Shown here piece by piece: positions 27,188 through 35,712 of a DNA stretch of 64,000 nucleotides. Position 1 is the stretch's first letter. The number at the start of each line of letters is the position of its first letter. A program made the position numbers and the translations under genes. The notes under the pieces were generated by a model that worked only from the letters and a program-made list of their open reading frames with translations, made no database searches and was not told the origin of the DNA. Source of the stretch: Agrobacterium cucumeris (lineage in GTDB: Bacteria > Pseudomonadota > Alphaproteobacteria > Rhizobiales > Rhizobiaceae); the NCBI RefSeq assembly GCF_030036535.1, contig NZ_CP080388.1, forward strand, positions 1,607,001-1,671,000. Direction: 5' to 3'.

Positions 27188-28798
27188 ATGGCTTCCTACC
27201 TTGTTGGCGTCGATGTCGGGACAGGCTCGGCGCGGGCCGGTGTCTTCGATGTCGCAGGCAGGCTTCTCGCTACCGCCAAGCGCCCGATCAGCATGCACCG
27301 TGAGGATGGCGGCATTGCCGAACAGTCGAGCGGTGAGGTGTGGCAGGCGGTTTGCGACAGCGTGCGCGAAAGCGTTTCGCGCGCCGGCATTAATCCGGCC
27401 GAAGTTGCCGGCATCGGTTTCGATGCCACCTGCTCGCTGGTTGTTCGCGGGCCTGGTGATGAGACCCTGCCGGTCGGCGCTGCCGATCATCCCGAACGCG
27501 ATATCGTCGTCTGGATGGATCATCGCGCCGTCGAACAGGCGGAGCGCATCAACGCCGGCGAACATGCCGTCCTGAAATATGTCGGCGGCCGCATCTCTCC
27601 CGAAATGCAGACGCCGAAGCTTTTGTGGCTTCGTGAAAACCGGCCGGATGTCTATGCCCGTGCCGAGCATTTCTTCGACCTGACGGATTTTCTGACATGG
27701 AAGGCTTCCGGCGCGCTTGATCGTTCCGCCTGCACGGTAACCTGTAAGTGGACCTATCTTGCTCATGAAAACCGTTGGGATGCGGAATATTTCAACCACA
27801 TAGGGCTTGGCGATCTCGCCGAACAGGGCTTCCGCCGCATCGGTGAAAGCGTCGTCCATCCGGGCACGGCGCTGGGTAACGGCCTGACCGAAGAGGCGGC
27901 AAAAGCCATGGGGCTGGTTGTGGGCACGGCGGTTGCGGCGGGCCTGATCGATGCCCATGCCGGCGGTGTTGGCACGGTGGCTGCGGGCGGCGATGCATCG
28001 CGATGCCTCGGTTACGTCTTCGGCACCTCTTCCTGCACCATGACCACCACCACTGACCCCGCCTTCGTGCCGGGTGTCTGGGGGCCTTATTATTCCGCCA
28101 TGGTTCCTGGCGCTTGGTTGAATGAGGGCGGCCAGTCCGCCGCCGGCGCGGCCATTGATTATCTGGTGCAGTTGCATCCTGCCTTTGCCGAGGCGAAGGT
28201 GCTTGCCGAGAAGGAAGGCAAAGCCTTGCCGGTTTGGCTTGCCGACCGCGCGCTTAGCCTTGCCGCATCCGCTTCCGCCGCAGCGGAAGTCGCCGAAGAT
28301 TTTCATGTGGTGCCGGAGTTCCTCGGTAACCGTGCCCCCTTTGCAGATCCCCATGCCCGCGCCATCATTGCCGGCTACGGTATGGAAACCGGTGTGGATT
28401 CGCTCGTCGCGCTTTATGTGGCGGGGCTTCTCGGCCTCGGTTACGGGCTTCGCCAGATCATCGAAACACAGGCCCGCAACGGCGCGCCGGTGGAAACCAT
28501 CAGTGTTAGCGGTGGGGCCGGCGCTCATCCGCTTGCCCGGCAGTTGCTGGCGGATGCGACTGGCCTCCCGGTCGAACTCACCGAATGTGAAGAGCCGGTG
28601 CTTCTCGGATCTGCGATGCTTGGCGCGGTTGCCGCCGGAACCTATCCGGACCTGATGGCGGCGATGCCCGCCATGTCGCGGATCGCCAGCTGTGCTTCGC
28701 CTGATCCTGCATTTCAGAAGGTTCATCAGTCGCGGTACGACGCATTTCTGGCCCTGCAAAATGCGGCGCGCGCCATTCGATCCGCCAGCCATTCCTGA
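27188..28798 (+). CDS. FGGY-family pentulose kinase, probable D-ribulokinase
   Basis: 536 residues. The N-terminal ATPase-fold block is GVDVGTGSARAGVFD; later blocks include VWMDHRAVEQAERIN, SPEMQTPKLLWLREN, the FGGY-type AHAGGVGTV and the C-terminal SVSGGAGAHPLARQLLADATGLPV. Length and wording are those of the ribulokinase/D-ribulokinase group rather than glycerol or xylulose kinase. It should phosphorylate D-ribulose to D-ribulose 5-phosphate, feeding the pentose phosphate pathway. It lies between two SDR genes in the pentitol operon. Confidence 0.87.
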   Translation: MASYLVGVDVGTGSARAGVFDVAGRLLATAKRPISMHREDGGIAEQSSGEVWQAVCDSVRESVSRAGINPAEVAGIGFDATCSLVVRGPGDETLPVGAADHPERDIVVWMDHRAVEQAERINAGEHAVLKYVGGRISPEMQTPKLLWLRENRPDVYARAEHFFDLTDFLTWKASGALDRSACTVTCKWTYLAHENRWDAEYFNHIGLGDLAEQGFRRIGESVVHPGTALGNGLTEEAAKAMGLVVGTAVAAGLIDAHAGGVGTVAAGGDASRCLGYVFGTSSCTMTTTTDPAFVPGVWGPYYSAMVPGAWLNEGGQSAAGAAIDYLVQLHPAFAEAKVLAEKEGKALPVWLADRALSLAASASAAAEVAEDFHVVPEFLGNRAPFADPHARAIIAGYGMETGVDSLVALYVAGLLGLGYGLRQIIETQARNGAPVETISVSGGAGAHPLARQLLADATGLPVELTECEEPVLLGSAMLGAVAAGTYPDLMAAMPAMSRIASCASPDPAFQKVHQSRYDAFLALQNAARAIRSASHS

Positions 28799-28855
28799 AC
28801 CGCGTCACAAGTTTAGATCATCCGGCCGTATTGGCCGCAAAATAACGAGGATTCC

Positions 28856-29581
28856 ATGCAGTTTTCTGGAAAGTCCGTCATCATCACTGGCGCAGGTAAA
28901 GGCATCGGCCGCGCCTGTGCGCAGCTGATGGCCGCACGCGGTGCGGAAGTGGTGGCGATCAGCCGCACGCAGTCCGATCTCGACAGCCTGAAAAGCGAAA
29001 TCGGCGGCCGTTCGATCCGCGTCGATCTTGCCGATGTCGCCGCCACCCGTGCCGCCATGGCGGAAGCTGGCCCGTGCGACTTCCTGATCAACAGTGCCGG
29101 CATCAATGTGCTGGAAAGCGTGCTCGACATGAGCGATGCGGGTTATGAGGCGGTGCTGGGCATCAACTTGCGCGCCGCTCTCGTCACCTGCCAGGAATTT
29201 GCCCGCGCCCGTGTCGCCAAGGGTGGCGGTGGCGCAATCGTCAACATCACATCCATCGCCGGCCATCGCGGTTTTCAGGATCACCTGTGTTACGCAGCGT
29301 CGAAGGCAGGTCTTGAAGGCGCAACCCGTGTTCTCGCCAAGGAGCTTGGCGCGCACGGTATCCGCGTTAATGCCGTTGCCCCGACGATCACGCTCACCGA
29401 ACTGGCGGCGGAAGCCTGGAACGATCCGGTCAAGAGCCAGCCGATGATGGTTCGCCATCCGCTTAACCGTTTTGCCGAAGCTGAAGAGGTGGCACAGAGC
29501 ATCGCGCTGCTGCTGTCGGATGACAGCAAGATGATTTCCGGCGCCGTATTGCCTGTGGATGGCGGTTTCCTCGCCGTTTGA
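28856..29581 (+). CDS. SDR family oxidoreductase (L-xylulose reductase/threitol dehydrogenase-like)
   Basis: 241 residues. Cofactor loop TGAGKGIG, Arg in ISRTQSDL suggesting NADP preference, INSAGIN, catalytic Ser in ITSIAGHRG and YAASK. The short length and the FLINSAGIN and VDGGFLAV segments resemble DCXR-type L-xylulose reductases and related tetritol or pentitol dehydrogenases. As the last gene of the pentitol operon it probably interconverts a second polyol and its ketose. The exact substrate cannot be fixed. A bidirectional terminator follows. Confidence 0.8.
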   Translation: MQFSGKSVIITGAGKGIGRACAQLMAARGAEVVAISRTQSDLDSLKSEIGGRSIRVDLADVAATRAAMAEAGPCDFLINSAGINVLESVLDMSDAGYEAVLGINLRAALVTCQEFARARVAKGGGGAIVNITSIAGHRGFQDHLCYAASKAGLEGATRVLAKELGAHGIRVNAVAPTITLTELAAEAWNDPVKSQPMMVRHPLNRFAEAEEVAQSIALLLSDDSKMISGAVLPVDGGFLAV

Positions 29582-29629
29582 GACAGGACAAGCTGGTCTC
29601 AAAGCGGATCGCTGAAAACCACTAAAACG

Positions 29630-29663
29630 AATGCGCGGGGTGCAGGATGCACCGCCGCGCATT
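29630..29663. terminator. bidirectional terminator between pentitol operon and ProP gene
   Basis: A 14-bp stem with one bulge (AATGCGCGG-GGTGC and GCACC-G-CCGCGCATT, 5-nt loop). It is followed by TTCATTTTTA on the plus strand and CGTTTTAGTGGTTTTC on the minus strand, so it can stop both convergent transcripts. Confidence 0.85.
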
Positions 29664-29685
29664 TCATTTTTATGATGTGGCGTTG

Positions 29686-31206
29686 TCAGGTCAGGTCCGG
29701 ATGTCGGCCGACGAGTTCTTCACGTTTGGTCTGCAGAATCCTCTTCTGCTCCTCCAGTTTGACGAGTTCCTCGTCAATCTCCTCGACGCTTTTTTCAATA
29801 TGCAGATATTGCTCGGCCAGAAGCGATTTCGCTTCCTTTCGGCTGGAGGCATTTGGTGTATCGCCATATAGCGGCCGGTTGGCCGTTTCCTTCAGGAAGA
29901 AGGTCGTGACGATGCCGAAGACGGCTGCGACCATGAGGTAATAGGCCGGCATGTAGATGTTCTCGGTTATCTCTACCAGCCAGGCGGTTACCGTTGGTGT
30001 CAGCCCGGCGACGATGATCGAGATGTTGAACGCGATTGCCAAAGCGCTGTAGCGGATGCGGGCCGGGAAGAGGGCGGGCAAGGTCGAGGCCATGATGCCG
30101 ATCAGGCAATTGAGCGCGACTGCGAGAATGAGCAGCCCGAAGAATATCTGCACCACCTGGCCACTGGCGATGAAATGAAAGGCCGGCAGCGAGAACAGCA
30201 GGATCGCCGTGCTGCCAACGGCAAGAAAAGGCTTGCGGCCAATCCGGTCGCTGAGCAGCCCGATTGCAGGCTGGACGAACAGCATGCCGACCATGACAGC
30301 AATGATGATGAGAACGCCGTGATCTTCGCTGTAATTCAGCGTTTTCGACAGATAGGTCGGCATGTAGGTGAGCAGCATGTAATAGGTCACGTTGGTGACG
30401 AGAACCATGCCGATGCAGATCGCCAGCGATCGGGTATGCTCTCTGGCGATTTCCGCGATCGGCACCATCGGCCGCTCCTTGAGCGACTGGCGGTCTTCTT
30501 CTTCAGCACGCTGCAGCCGTTCGGTAAAGGCTGGCGTTTCTTCCGCGGCGTGGCGGAGATAAAGGCCGATGAGCCCGAGCGGCGCGGCGAGGAAGAACGG
30601 GATGCGCCAGCCCCAGTCGAGGAATTTCGCCTCTCCCAGGGCAGTGCTGAGCAGCACGACGAACCCCGCGCCAAGCACGAAGCCGGCAATCGAACCGAAA
30701 TCGAGCCAGCTTCCGAGATAACCGCGTTTGCGGTCCGGTGCATATTCCGCCACGAAGATGGCCGCACCGGTATATTCGCCGCCGACGGAAAAGCCCTGAA
30801 CGAGCTTGCAGAGCAGCAAAAGGATCGGCGCCCATATGCCGATGGTCGCGTAACCCGGAATGAGGCCGATGCAGAAGGTGCTGGCCGCCATGATGATGAT
30901 GGTGAGAGAGAGGACTTTCTGCCGCCCGAACCTGTCACCCATCGCACCGAAGAAAATGCCACCGAGAGGACGAATGAGAAACGGCACCGAAAATGTTGCC
31001 AGCGCCGCCACCGTCTGAACCGCGGGAGCAGCTTCGGGAAAAAAGACCTTGCCGACAGCGTACGCGACAAAACCGTAAACGCCGAAGTCGAACCACTCCA
31101 TGGCATTGCCGAGGGCGGCGGCGGTAACGGCTTTTTTGACCTTTTCGTCATCGATGACGGTCACGTCGTCAATGCTCAGCGGGCTGGCCTGAATCTGACT
31201 GTTCAA
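29686..31206 (-). CDS. MFS metabolite:H+ symporter, ProP-like (proline/betaine)
   Basis: 506 residues starting at a TTG at 31206, chosen because AAGGGG lies seven nt before it and no ATG fits. Twelve membrane segments follow. MHS-family marks are NAMEWFDFGVYGFVA, RPLGGIFFGAMGDRFGRQK, KLVQGFSVGGEYTGAA and DWGWRIPFFLAAPLG. The C-terminus (about 455-500) is a charged heptad-rich coiled coil (HIEKSVEEIDEELVKLEEQ), as in E. coli ProP where it tunes the osmotic set-point. It probably imports proline, betaine or ectoine with protons under osmotic stress. It is a single-gene unit. Confidence 0.83.
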   Translation of the reverse strand: MNSQIQASPLSIDDVTVIDDEKVKKAVTAAALGNAMEWFDFGVYGFVAYAVGKVFFPEAAPAVQTVAALATFSVPFLIRPLGGIFFGAMGDRFGRQKVLSLTIIIMAASTFCIGLIPGYATIGIWAPILLLLCKLVQGFSVGGEYTGAAIFVAEYAPDRKRGYLGSWLDFGSIAGFVLGAGFVVLLSTALGEAKFLDWGWRIPFFLAAPLGLIGLYLRHAAEETPAFTERLQRAEEEDRQSLKERPMVPIAEIAREHTRSLAICIGMVLVTNVTYYMLLTYMPTYLSKTLNYSEDHGVLIIIAVMVGMLFVQPAIGLLSDRIGRKPFLAVGSTAILLFSLPAFHFIASGQVVQIFFGLLILAVALNCLIGIMASTLPALFPARIRYSALAIAFNISIIVAGLTPTVTAWLVEITENIYMPAYYLMVAAVFGIVTTFFLKETANRPLYGDTPNASSRKEAKSLLAEQYLHIEKSVEEIDEELVKLEEQKRILQTKREELVGRHPDLT

Positions 31207-31321
31207 TTGTTGTCCCCTTGAATGCCTTGCAATCAATTATTGCGCGCAATGAAAATGCCTGACATGCGCAAGCGTTCCATTTGCCGGCGGAAGCGGGCAG
31301 GGAGTGACCCATATAAACGAA

Positions 31322-31342
31322 CGCCCGGCAAATGGCCGGGCG
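31322..31342 (-). terminator. terminator of the PRC-barrel gene
   Basis: A perfect 8-bp stem (CGCCCGGC with GCCGGGCG, 5-nt loop) 25 nt past the stop codon; on the minus strand it is followed by TTCGTTTATATGG. Confidence 0.7.
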
Positions 31343-31366
31343 CTTCTGAAGTCTGGTGGGATGGAT

Positions 31367-31663
31367 TTAGTGACGATGCTCGGGCATGTCCTTCAACTGG
31401 TCCTTCGTCCATGACGTAACCGCGTGGACATCACCGTCCTCATCCCGCATGAAATCGAGATCGCTGAGCGGCACGGCCACGGGCTTTGCGCCGATGCCGA
31501 GGAAGCCGCCGACATCGATGATGGCGGTGCTGCCGGCTCCAACACCGTGGACATGGTCAACCTTGCCGACCTTGTGGTCGTCCGCACCATAAACGGTCGC
31601 TCCTTCGAGCACCGAAGGTGTGAGTTCCGTTTCAACCAGACGTACGTGATTGGTGTGATCCAT
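31367..31663 (-). CDS. small PRC-barrel domain protein
   Basis: 98 residues from the ATG at 31663, behind AGGAGGAAG; the longer open frame upstream lacks support. The core GATVYGADDHKVGKVDHVHG, followed by AIIDVGGFLGIGAKPVAVPLSDL, is a clear PRC-barrel of the stress or photosynthetic-reaction-centre H type. Such single-domain proteins are cytoplasmic, often stress-induced, and of unsettled function. The 229-nt gap upstream to the GGDEF-EAL gene carries GC-rich palindromic sequence and the promoter; no further gene is seen there. Confidence 0.85.
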   Translation of the reverse strand: MDHTNHVRLVETELTPSVLEGATVYGADDHKVGKVDHVHGVGAGSTAIIDVGGFLGIGAKPVAVPLSDLDFMRDEDGDVHAVTSWTKDQLKDMPEHRH

Positions 31664-31892
31664 TGTTCTTCCTCCTGTCTTGGTTTGCACAAAACAAACT
31701 CCCGCACTGCAAAACCGTTCCATCCAATTTTGCGGCGGGCAAAGGCAGGTTATTTCTCATCGGTACATTGTTGGGTCCCTGGCGGATGCCCGTCCGAACA
31801 ACTGGAGGAGCAGGCAGCCCTTCTGCGGGAGGCACTTGGTCCTCCTCTCCCTGCCGGCTGAAAAAGGGCGGCCGTTTGCTTCTACCATCAGG

Positions 31893-33869
31893 TCAACTCG
31901 CAATGGCAGCTTGTGACTTTCCTGCGCTGTTGCGGGTCGCCGCGCGGCGTCCAGAAAGAAATTCATCGACATCCTCTTCTCGCAGCGGCGGCGCATAAAC
32001 ATAGCCCTGCACCAGCGTGGCACCGAGGCCTTCAAGGGCTGCAAGCTCTTCCGGTGTTTCGACCCCTTCCACCACACATTCCAGTCCCATATCCCGGCTG
32101 AGGGTGAGAAGCGATTTGACGATCTTGTAGCTCGCCGGCTTTTCGTGCAGGTCGGTCACGAAACTGCGGTCGATCTTGATCTTGGTGAGAGGCAGGGCGT
32201 GCAGCCGCGTCAGGCTGGAATAACCCGTGCCAAAATCATCCAGAGAAATCCCGCAGCCGAGACGCCGCAACATTTCGACCGACTGCCTGACCTGCTCGAA
32301 ATCATGCGCAAAGGCCGTTTCGGTAATTTCAAGGTCAAGACGCCGTGCATCGAAGCCGCTGTTTTCGATGATGCCGATCAGGGACAGCACGCCTTCGCAG
32401 GAATTGAGATCATGGGCCGAGAGATTGAATGATAGCCTGATGGAGGGCTGCCATTGTGATGCGGAAGCGAGCGCCTTTTTGAGAAGCGGTCGCGTCAGCG
32501 AACTGACGATACCAGCCCGCTCGGCGATGGAGAAGAATTGGGTGGGCGGCACATGCCCGAGGATCGGGCTATGCCAGCGCGCCAGCGCCTCAAAACCGTC
32601 GGTTCCTCCATCGCGTATATCGACGATTGGCTGGAACACCACTGAAAGCTCGTTTTCCATATCGCGCTGCTTGAGCAGATGTTCGATGCGGGCTTCGATA
32701 TTGATCTGCTTTTCGTGTTCCGCGTCGAATAGCACGGCATCGCCGCGCCGGGTCTTCTTGGCATGATAAAGGGCATAATCTGCCCTGTCGAAAAGCTGTT
32801 CCAGCGTGGAGGCGAGATTTGGAAAGACGGCTATCCCCATCGAGGCGGAAACATGCACCGTTCCCTCCGGCATATGGTAGGGCGCTCTTAGCTGTTCTGA
32901 AATTGCATTGGCATTGGCAACGAGCTGCACATCATCGGGTATGATCGGAGCAACGATGGCAAATTCGTCGCCGCCCAGCCGGAACGCCCTGCTGGCTTTC
33001 AGATTGGCGGTAAGGCGTTTGCTGACATTGACCAGCAGTCTGTCGCCGACGGAGTGTCCATAGAGGTCGTTGACCGGCTTGAAGCCGTCGAGATCGATGA
33101 CGCCCAATGCCAGCCGGGTTCCTGCGGCTCTGGCCTTTTCCAGCTCGACTTCCAGATGGGTGAAAAAAGCGCGGCGATTGGGTAGCTCGGTCAGGCTGTC
33201 CATATTGGCAAGCAGCAGGTTCTCGTTGCTCAGCGCTTCCGTACGCTGCTGCGAGACGACCATACGTTCGAAATTGCGGTAGTTGGTCAACAGGATGGAC
33301 ATCATGCCGGCGCAGACCAGCAGAACATTGATGGCAATGGCGATGAATGTCGGTTGCCGTGAAGCCAGAAAGAAGACGATGAATGCGCCGTTGACGATGA
33401 GGGTGACAATGAATGCGGCAGATCTCACATACATCAGACAGAAGATGCAGGAAATCACCGTGATCGCCATGTAGAAGGCGACGTGAGACTGCATATAGGC
33501 GTCCCCGTAAGGCACCAGCAAAAAAGACCATAGCGTGAATGCCATGGCGATGCCGACCGCCAGGCGGTTTGTGCGCTGGAGTGCCGCATGGGCCATTTTC
33601 GGCTTCGGATCGATGCCGCGCGTCTTCCACCAGAATGCGACCCGGAGCGTGCAGCCAAGGGTGAAAAGACTGGGAACTCCAATGGTGAGCCAAAACGGCG
33701 CCAGTTGCATATGCGTAATGGCCAGCGCCCATGTACTTGAAAGCAGTATGAAATACATCATCGGCATCTGCCGTGTGAAGGCGCGATACTGTGCTTTCAG
33801 CAAGTCCGGATTGTCAGATCGAACAGACATGAAATTTTGAAATTTTTGTTTGGCAGTTAGTATTTTCAT
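31893..33869 (-). CDS. membrane GGDEF-EAL cyclic-di-GMP enzyme
   Basis: 658 residues. Five to six N-terminal membrane segments (about 35-215) precede a GGDEF domain (about 240-400) and an EAL domain (about 415-650). The cyclase site RLGGDEFAIV and DLDGFKPVNDLYGH are intact. The phosphodiesterase site is also intact: FEALARWH, NLSAHDLN, LEITETAF, ISLDDFGTGYSSL, KIDRSFV and EGVETPEEL. The inhibitory RxxD motif before GGDEF is absent (LKAS there). Both synthesis and breakdown of c-di-GMP are therefore possible. A start at 33830 is an alternative. Confidence 0.9.
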   Translation of the reverse strand: MKILTAKQKFQNFMSVRSDNPDLLKAQYRAFTRQMPMMYFILLSSTWALAITHMQLAPFWLTIGVPSLFTLGCTLRVAFWWKTRGIDPKPKMAHAALQRTNRLAVGIAMAFTLWSFLLVPYGDAYMQSHVAFYMAITVISCIFCLMYVRSAAFIVTLIVNGAFIVFFLASRQPTFIAIAINVLLVCAGMMSILLTNYRNFERMVVSQQRTEALSNENLLLANMDSLTELPNRRAFFTHLEVELEKARAAGTRLALGVIDLDGFKPVNDLYGHSVGDRLLVNVSKRLTANLKASRAFRLGGDEFAIVAPIIPDDVQLVANANAISEQLRAPYHMPEGTVHVSASMGIAVFPNLASTLEQLFDRADYALYHAKKTRRGDAVLFDAEHEKQINIEARIEHLLKQRDMENELSVVFQPIVDIRDGGTDGFEALARWHSPILGHVPPTQFFSIAERAGIVSSLTRPLLKKALASASQWQPSIRLSFNLSAHDLNSCEGVLSLIGIIENSGFDARRLDLEITETAFAHDFEQVRQSVEMLRRLGCGISLDDFGTGYSSLTRLHALPLTKIKIDRSFVTDLHEKPASYKIVKSLLTLSRDMGLECVVEGVETPEELAALEGLGATLVQGYVYAPPLREEDVDEFLSGRRAATRNSAGKSQAAIAS

Positions 33870-34208
33870 TGGCCGCTCATCAAGTAGAGAGCGGCGTTGA
33901 TAACATAAATACAGTTACATCATTGAAAATACACAGGGTTAATCGAGGGAAAACCATATCAACCTCGAGATGTGTACAATTGTCTGTCGCAACACATCAT
34001 TTGCATTGGTCAAAGTGCGCTGATACGTCTTGAGTGATCCAGAACAAGCGTTTAATTCAGCGCCATCAATTGCGATGGATATCCTGCACGGGCAGGATTG
34101 GCCATGTCCGATCCGAAACAATCAATTCCTCCAAAAATCGCGCTTGAAAACATTGAACGCGCGTGCAATATGAACACGCGTTCACTCTAAGGGAAATGGT
34201 TGTTGCGC
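33870..34208. other. AT-rich divergent promoter region with inverted repeat
   Basis: 339 nt between the divergent GGDEF-EAL and IMPase genes. It holds an 8-bp inverted repeat TGAACGCG (34154-34161) / CGCGTTCA (34177-34184) just upstream of the IMPase start, and a smaller hairpin ATCCTGC/GCAGGAT (34081-34098). The former is a candidate operator for the phosphatase operon. No small gene was recognised. Confidence 0.5.
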
Positions 34209-35048
34209 ATGGACTCGATGCCTTATCCGGATACATTGACGGCTCGCGCCGAACTCTGCCGCAGCGTTATTCTTTCCGCCGGGGAACTGGTGCTGAAAGG
34301 CTTTCAGGGCGAAGCGACGCGCAGCTTTTCGATGAAGGGGCCGCAGGACTTTCTGACCGTGACGGATGCTGCCTCCGAAGCGCATATTCGCGGCGCCATC
34401 GCGGCGTGTTTTCCTGACGACAGTTTTTTCGGAGAAGAAGGCGGTGGGGAGATTGGCGAGCGCGTCTGGGTGGTGGATCCCATCGACGGGACTGCGAATT
34501 TCGCCCGCGGCATTCCACATTTCTGCATCTCCATCGCTTATGTCGAAAACGGTCGAACCGAGCTCGGCGCGATCTATAATCCCGCGCTTGACGAGCTTTA
34601 TTTCGCCCGTCGCGGGGAGGGGGCGACGCGCAACGGCTTGCCGATCCGGGTGTCGGAGACGGAGCGTTTCGATGCGGCGTCGATCGAAATGGGCTGGTCG
34701 ACCCGCGTGGCGAATGACATCTATCTCGATGTCGTCAAGAACCTGCTCGATATGGGCACCAATGTCCGCCGCGCGGGTTCTGGGGCCATGGCGCTTGCCT
34801 ATGTGGCTGATGGCCGCTCCGATGCCTATCTCGAATTGCATATGAATTCATGGGATTGTCTTGCGGGACTGCTACTCGTCAGCGAAGCTGGCGGCGATGT
34901 CTGCCCTTTCCTGGAAATCGGTAGTCTTGAGGATGGCGGGCCGGTGCTGGCGGCAGCCGGTGGCGTTGCCAAAGGTGTGAGTGAGGCATCGAGCATACCT
35001 CTGGCCGAGCGGCAGCCATCCGGTGGGCAGCGGGTCGCATCGGCCTGA
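34209..35048 (+). CDS. inositol monophosphatase-family phosphatase (copy A)
   Basis: 279 residues from the ATG at 34209; in-frame TTG codons at 34200 and 34203 lie closer to the AAGGGA ribosome site and may be the true start. The metal-site motifs of the IMPase/FIG superfamily are present: FFGEEGGGE, WVVDPIDGTANFARG and the later SWDCLAG. Members remove phosphate from inositol phosphate, sugar phosphates, histidinol phosphate or PAP. It heads a plus-strand operon with a dual-specificity-like phosphatase, a metallophosphoesterase and a Na/Pi transporter. A paralogue lies at 47135-48067 beside the same partner type. Confidence 0.88.
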   Translation: MDSMPYPDTLTARAELCRSVILSAGELVLKGFQGEATRSFSMKGPQDFLTVTDAASEAHIRGAIAACFPDDSFFGEEGGGEIGERVWVVDPIDGTANFARGIPHFCISIAYVENGRTELGAIYNPALDELYFARRGEGATRNGLPIRVSETERFDAASIEMGWSTRVANDIYLDVVKNLLDMGTNVRRAGSGAMALAYVADGRSDAYLELHMNSWDCLAGLLLVSEAGGDVCPFLEIGSLEDGGPVLAAAGGVAKGVSEASSIPLAERQPSGGQRVASA

Positions 35049-35103
35049 TTTTAGGCGAAGCTTAGCCCTCGAAAGGGCGGCTTGGCGCATGTGGAGGAAT
35101 GAC

Positions 35104-35712
35104 ATGGATGGACCCGTTTATGCCCGGCCTGCAATCAGCCTGATTGCGGAAGGGCTCGGCCCGCATAATGCTGCGCTTTACATCGGCGGCAGCGATGGTG
35201 CGAGCGATCTCGGGCTCCTGCGCCGGCACGGCATTACCACTGTCGTCAATTGCGCCGTCAACCTCGATATCAATCTCGTGCAGGCGGCGGCGGAAGAGGG
35301 CGACAGACGCCCCGTGGGTTATGGCGATATCCGCTATTACAAGCTTGGCCTGATCGACGGAGAAGGCAGCCCCGACACGATGATGCTGGGGGCCTATTAT
35401 ATTCTTGACGGCGCGCTTCGCCAGACCATGCCGAAACGCGAAACCTATCCGTTTCCCGATGGCGGCAATGTGCTGGTCAATTGCCGCAGTGGCCGCAGCC
35501 GCTCCGTTTCGCTGGTGGCGCTTTTCCTCCATAAGCAGCAGCCGCATCTTTACCCCACCCTTGACGACGCGGTTTCCGTGATCCGCACCAGGCGGGAATT
35601 GCGGCCCGACGAATGGTTCGAGACGCCGAAACCCATGCTTTATGCCGCCGCCCGCCGTGCTTCCGACTGGATCGACATGGTTGAAGGCAGAAAGACCGTC
35701 CAATCATGCTGA
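35104..35712 (+). CDS. dual-specificity/tyrosine-phosphatase-like protein (copy A)
   Basis: 202 residues from the ATG at 35104, with GAGGAATG upstream. The PTP signature is VNCRSGRSRSV, giving Cys127-X5-Arg133, with a candidate general-acid Asp in KLGLIDGEGSPD. The N-terminal half contains GASDLGLLRRHGITTVVNC, shared almost word for word with the copy at 48100-48726. Bacterial members of this fold dephosphorylate proteins but also small phosphorylated polyols, including inositol phosphates. Its position between two other phosphatases favours a metabolic substrate. The stop overlaps the next start. Confidence 0.82.
   Translation: MDGPVYARPAISLIAEGLGPHNAALYIGGSDGASDLGLLRRHGITTVVNCAVNLDINLVQAAAEEGDRRPVGYGDIRYYKLGLIDGEGSPDTMMLGAYYILDGALRQTMPKRETYPFPDGGNVLVNCRSGRSRSVSLVALFLHKQQPHLYPTLDDAVSVIRTRRELRPDEWFETPKPMLYAAARRASDWIDMVEGRKTVQSC

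Noticed and set aside
26345..28792. Very long open frame on the minus strand opposite the ribitol dehydrogenase and kinase genes
   Set aside because: It is antisense to two clearly recognisable enzymes and has no recognisable protein motif; such shadow frames are common in high-GC coding DNA.
33870..34208. Pho box ahead of the phosphatase island
   Set aside because: No pair of CTGTCAT-like half-sites at 11-bp spacing was found here, so phosphate control of the island is not supported by sequence.
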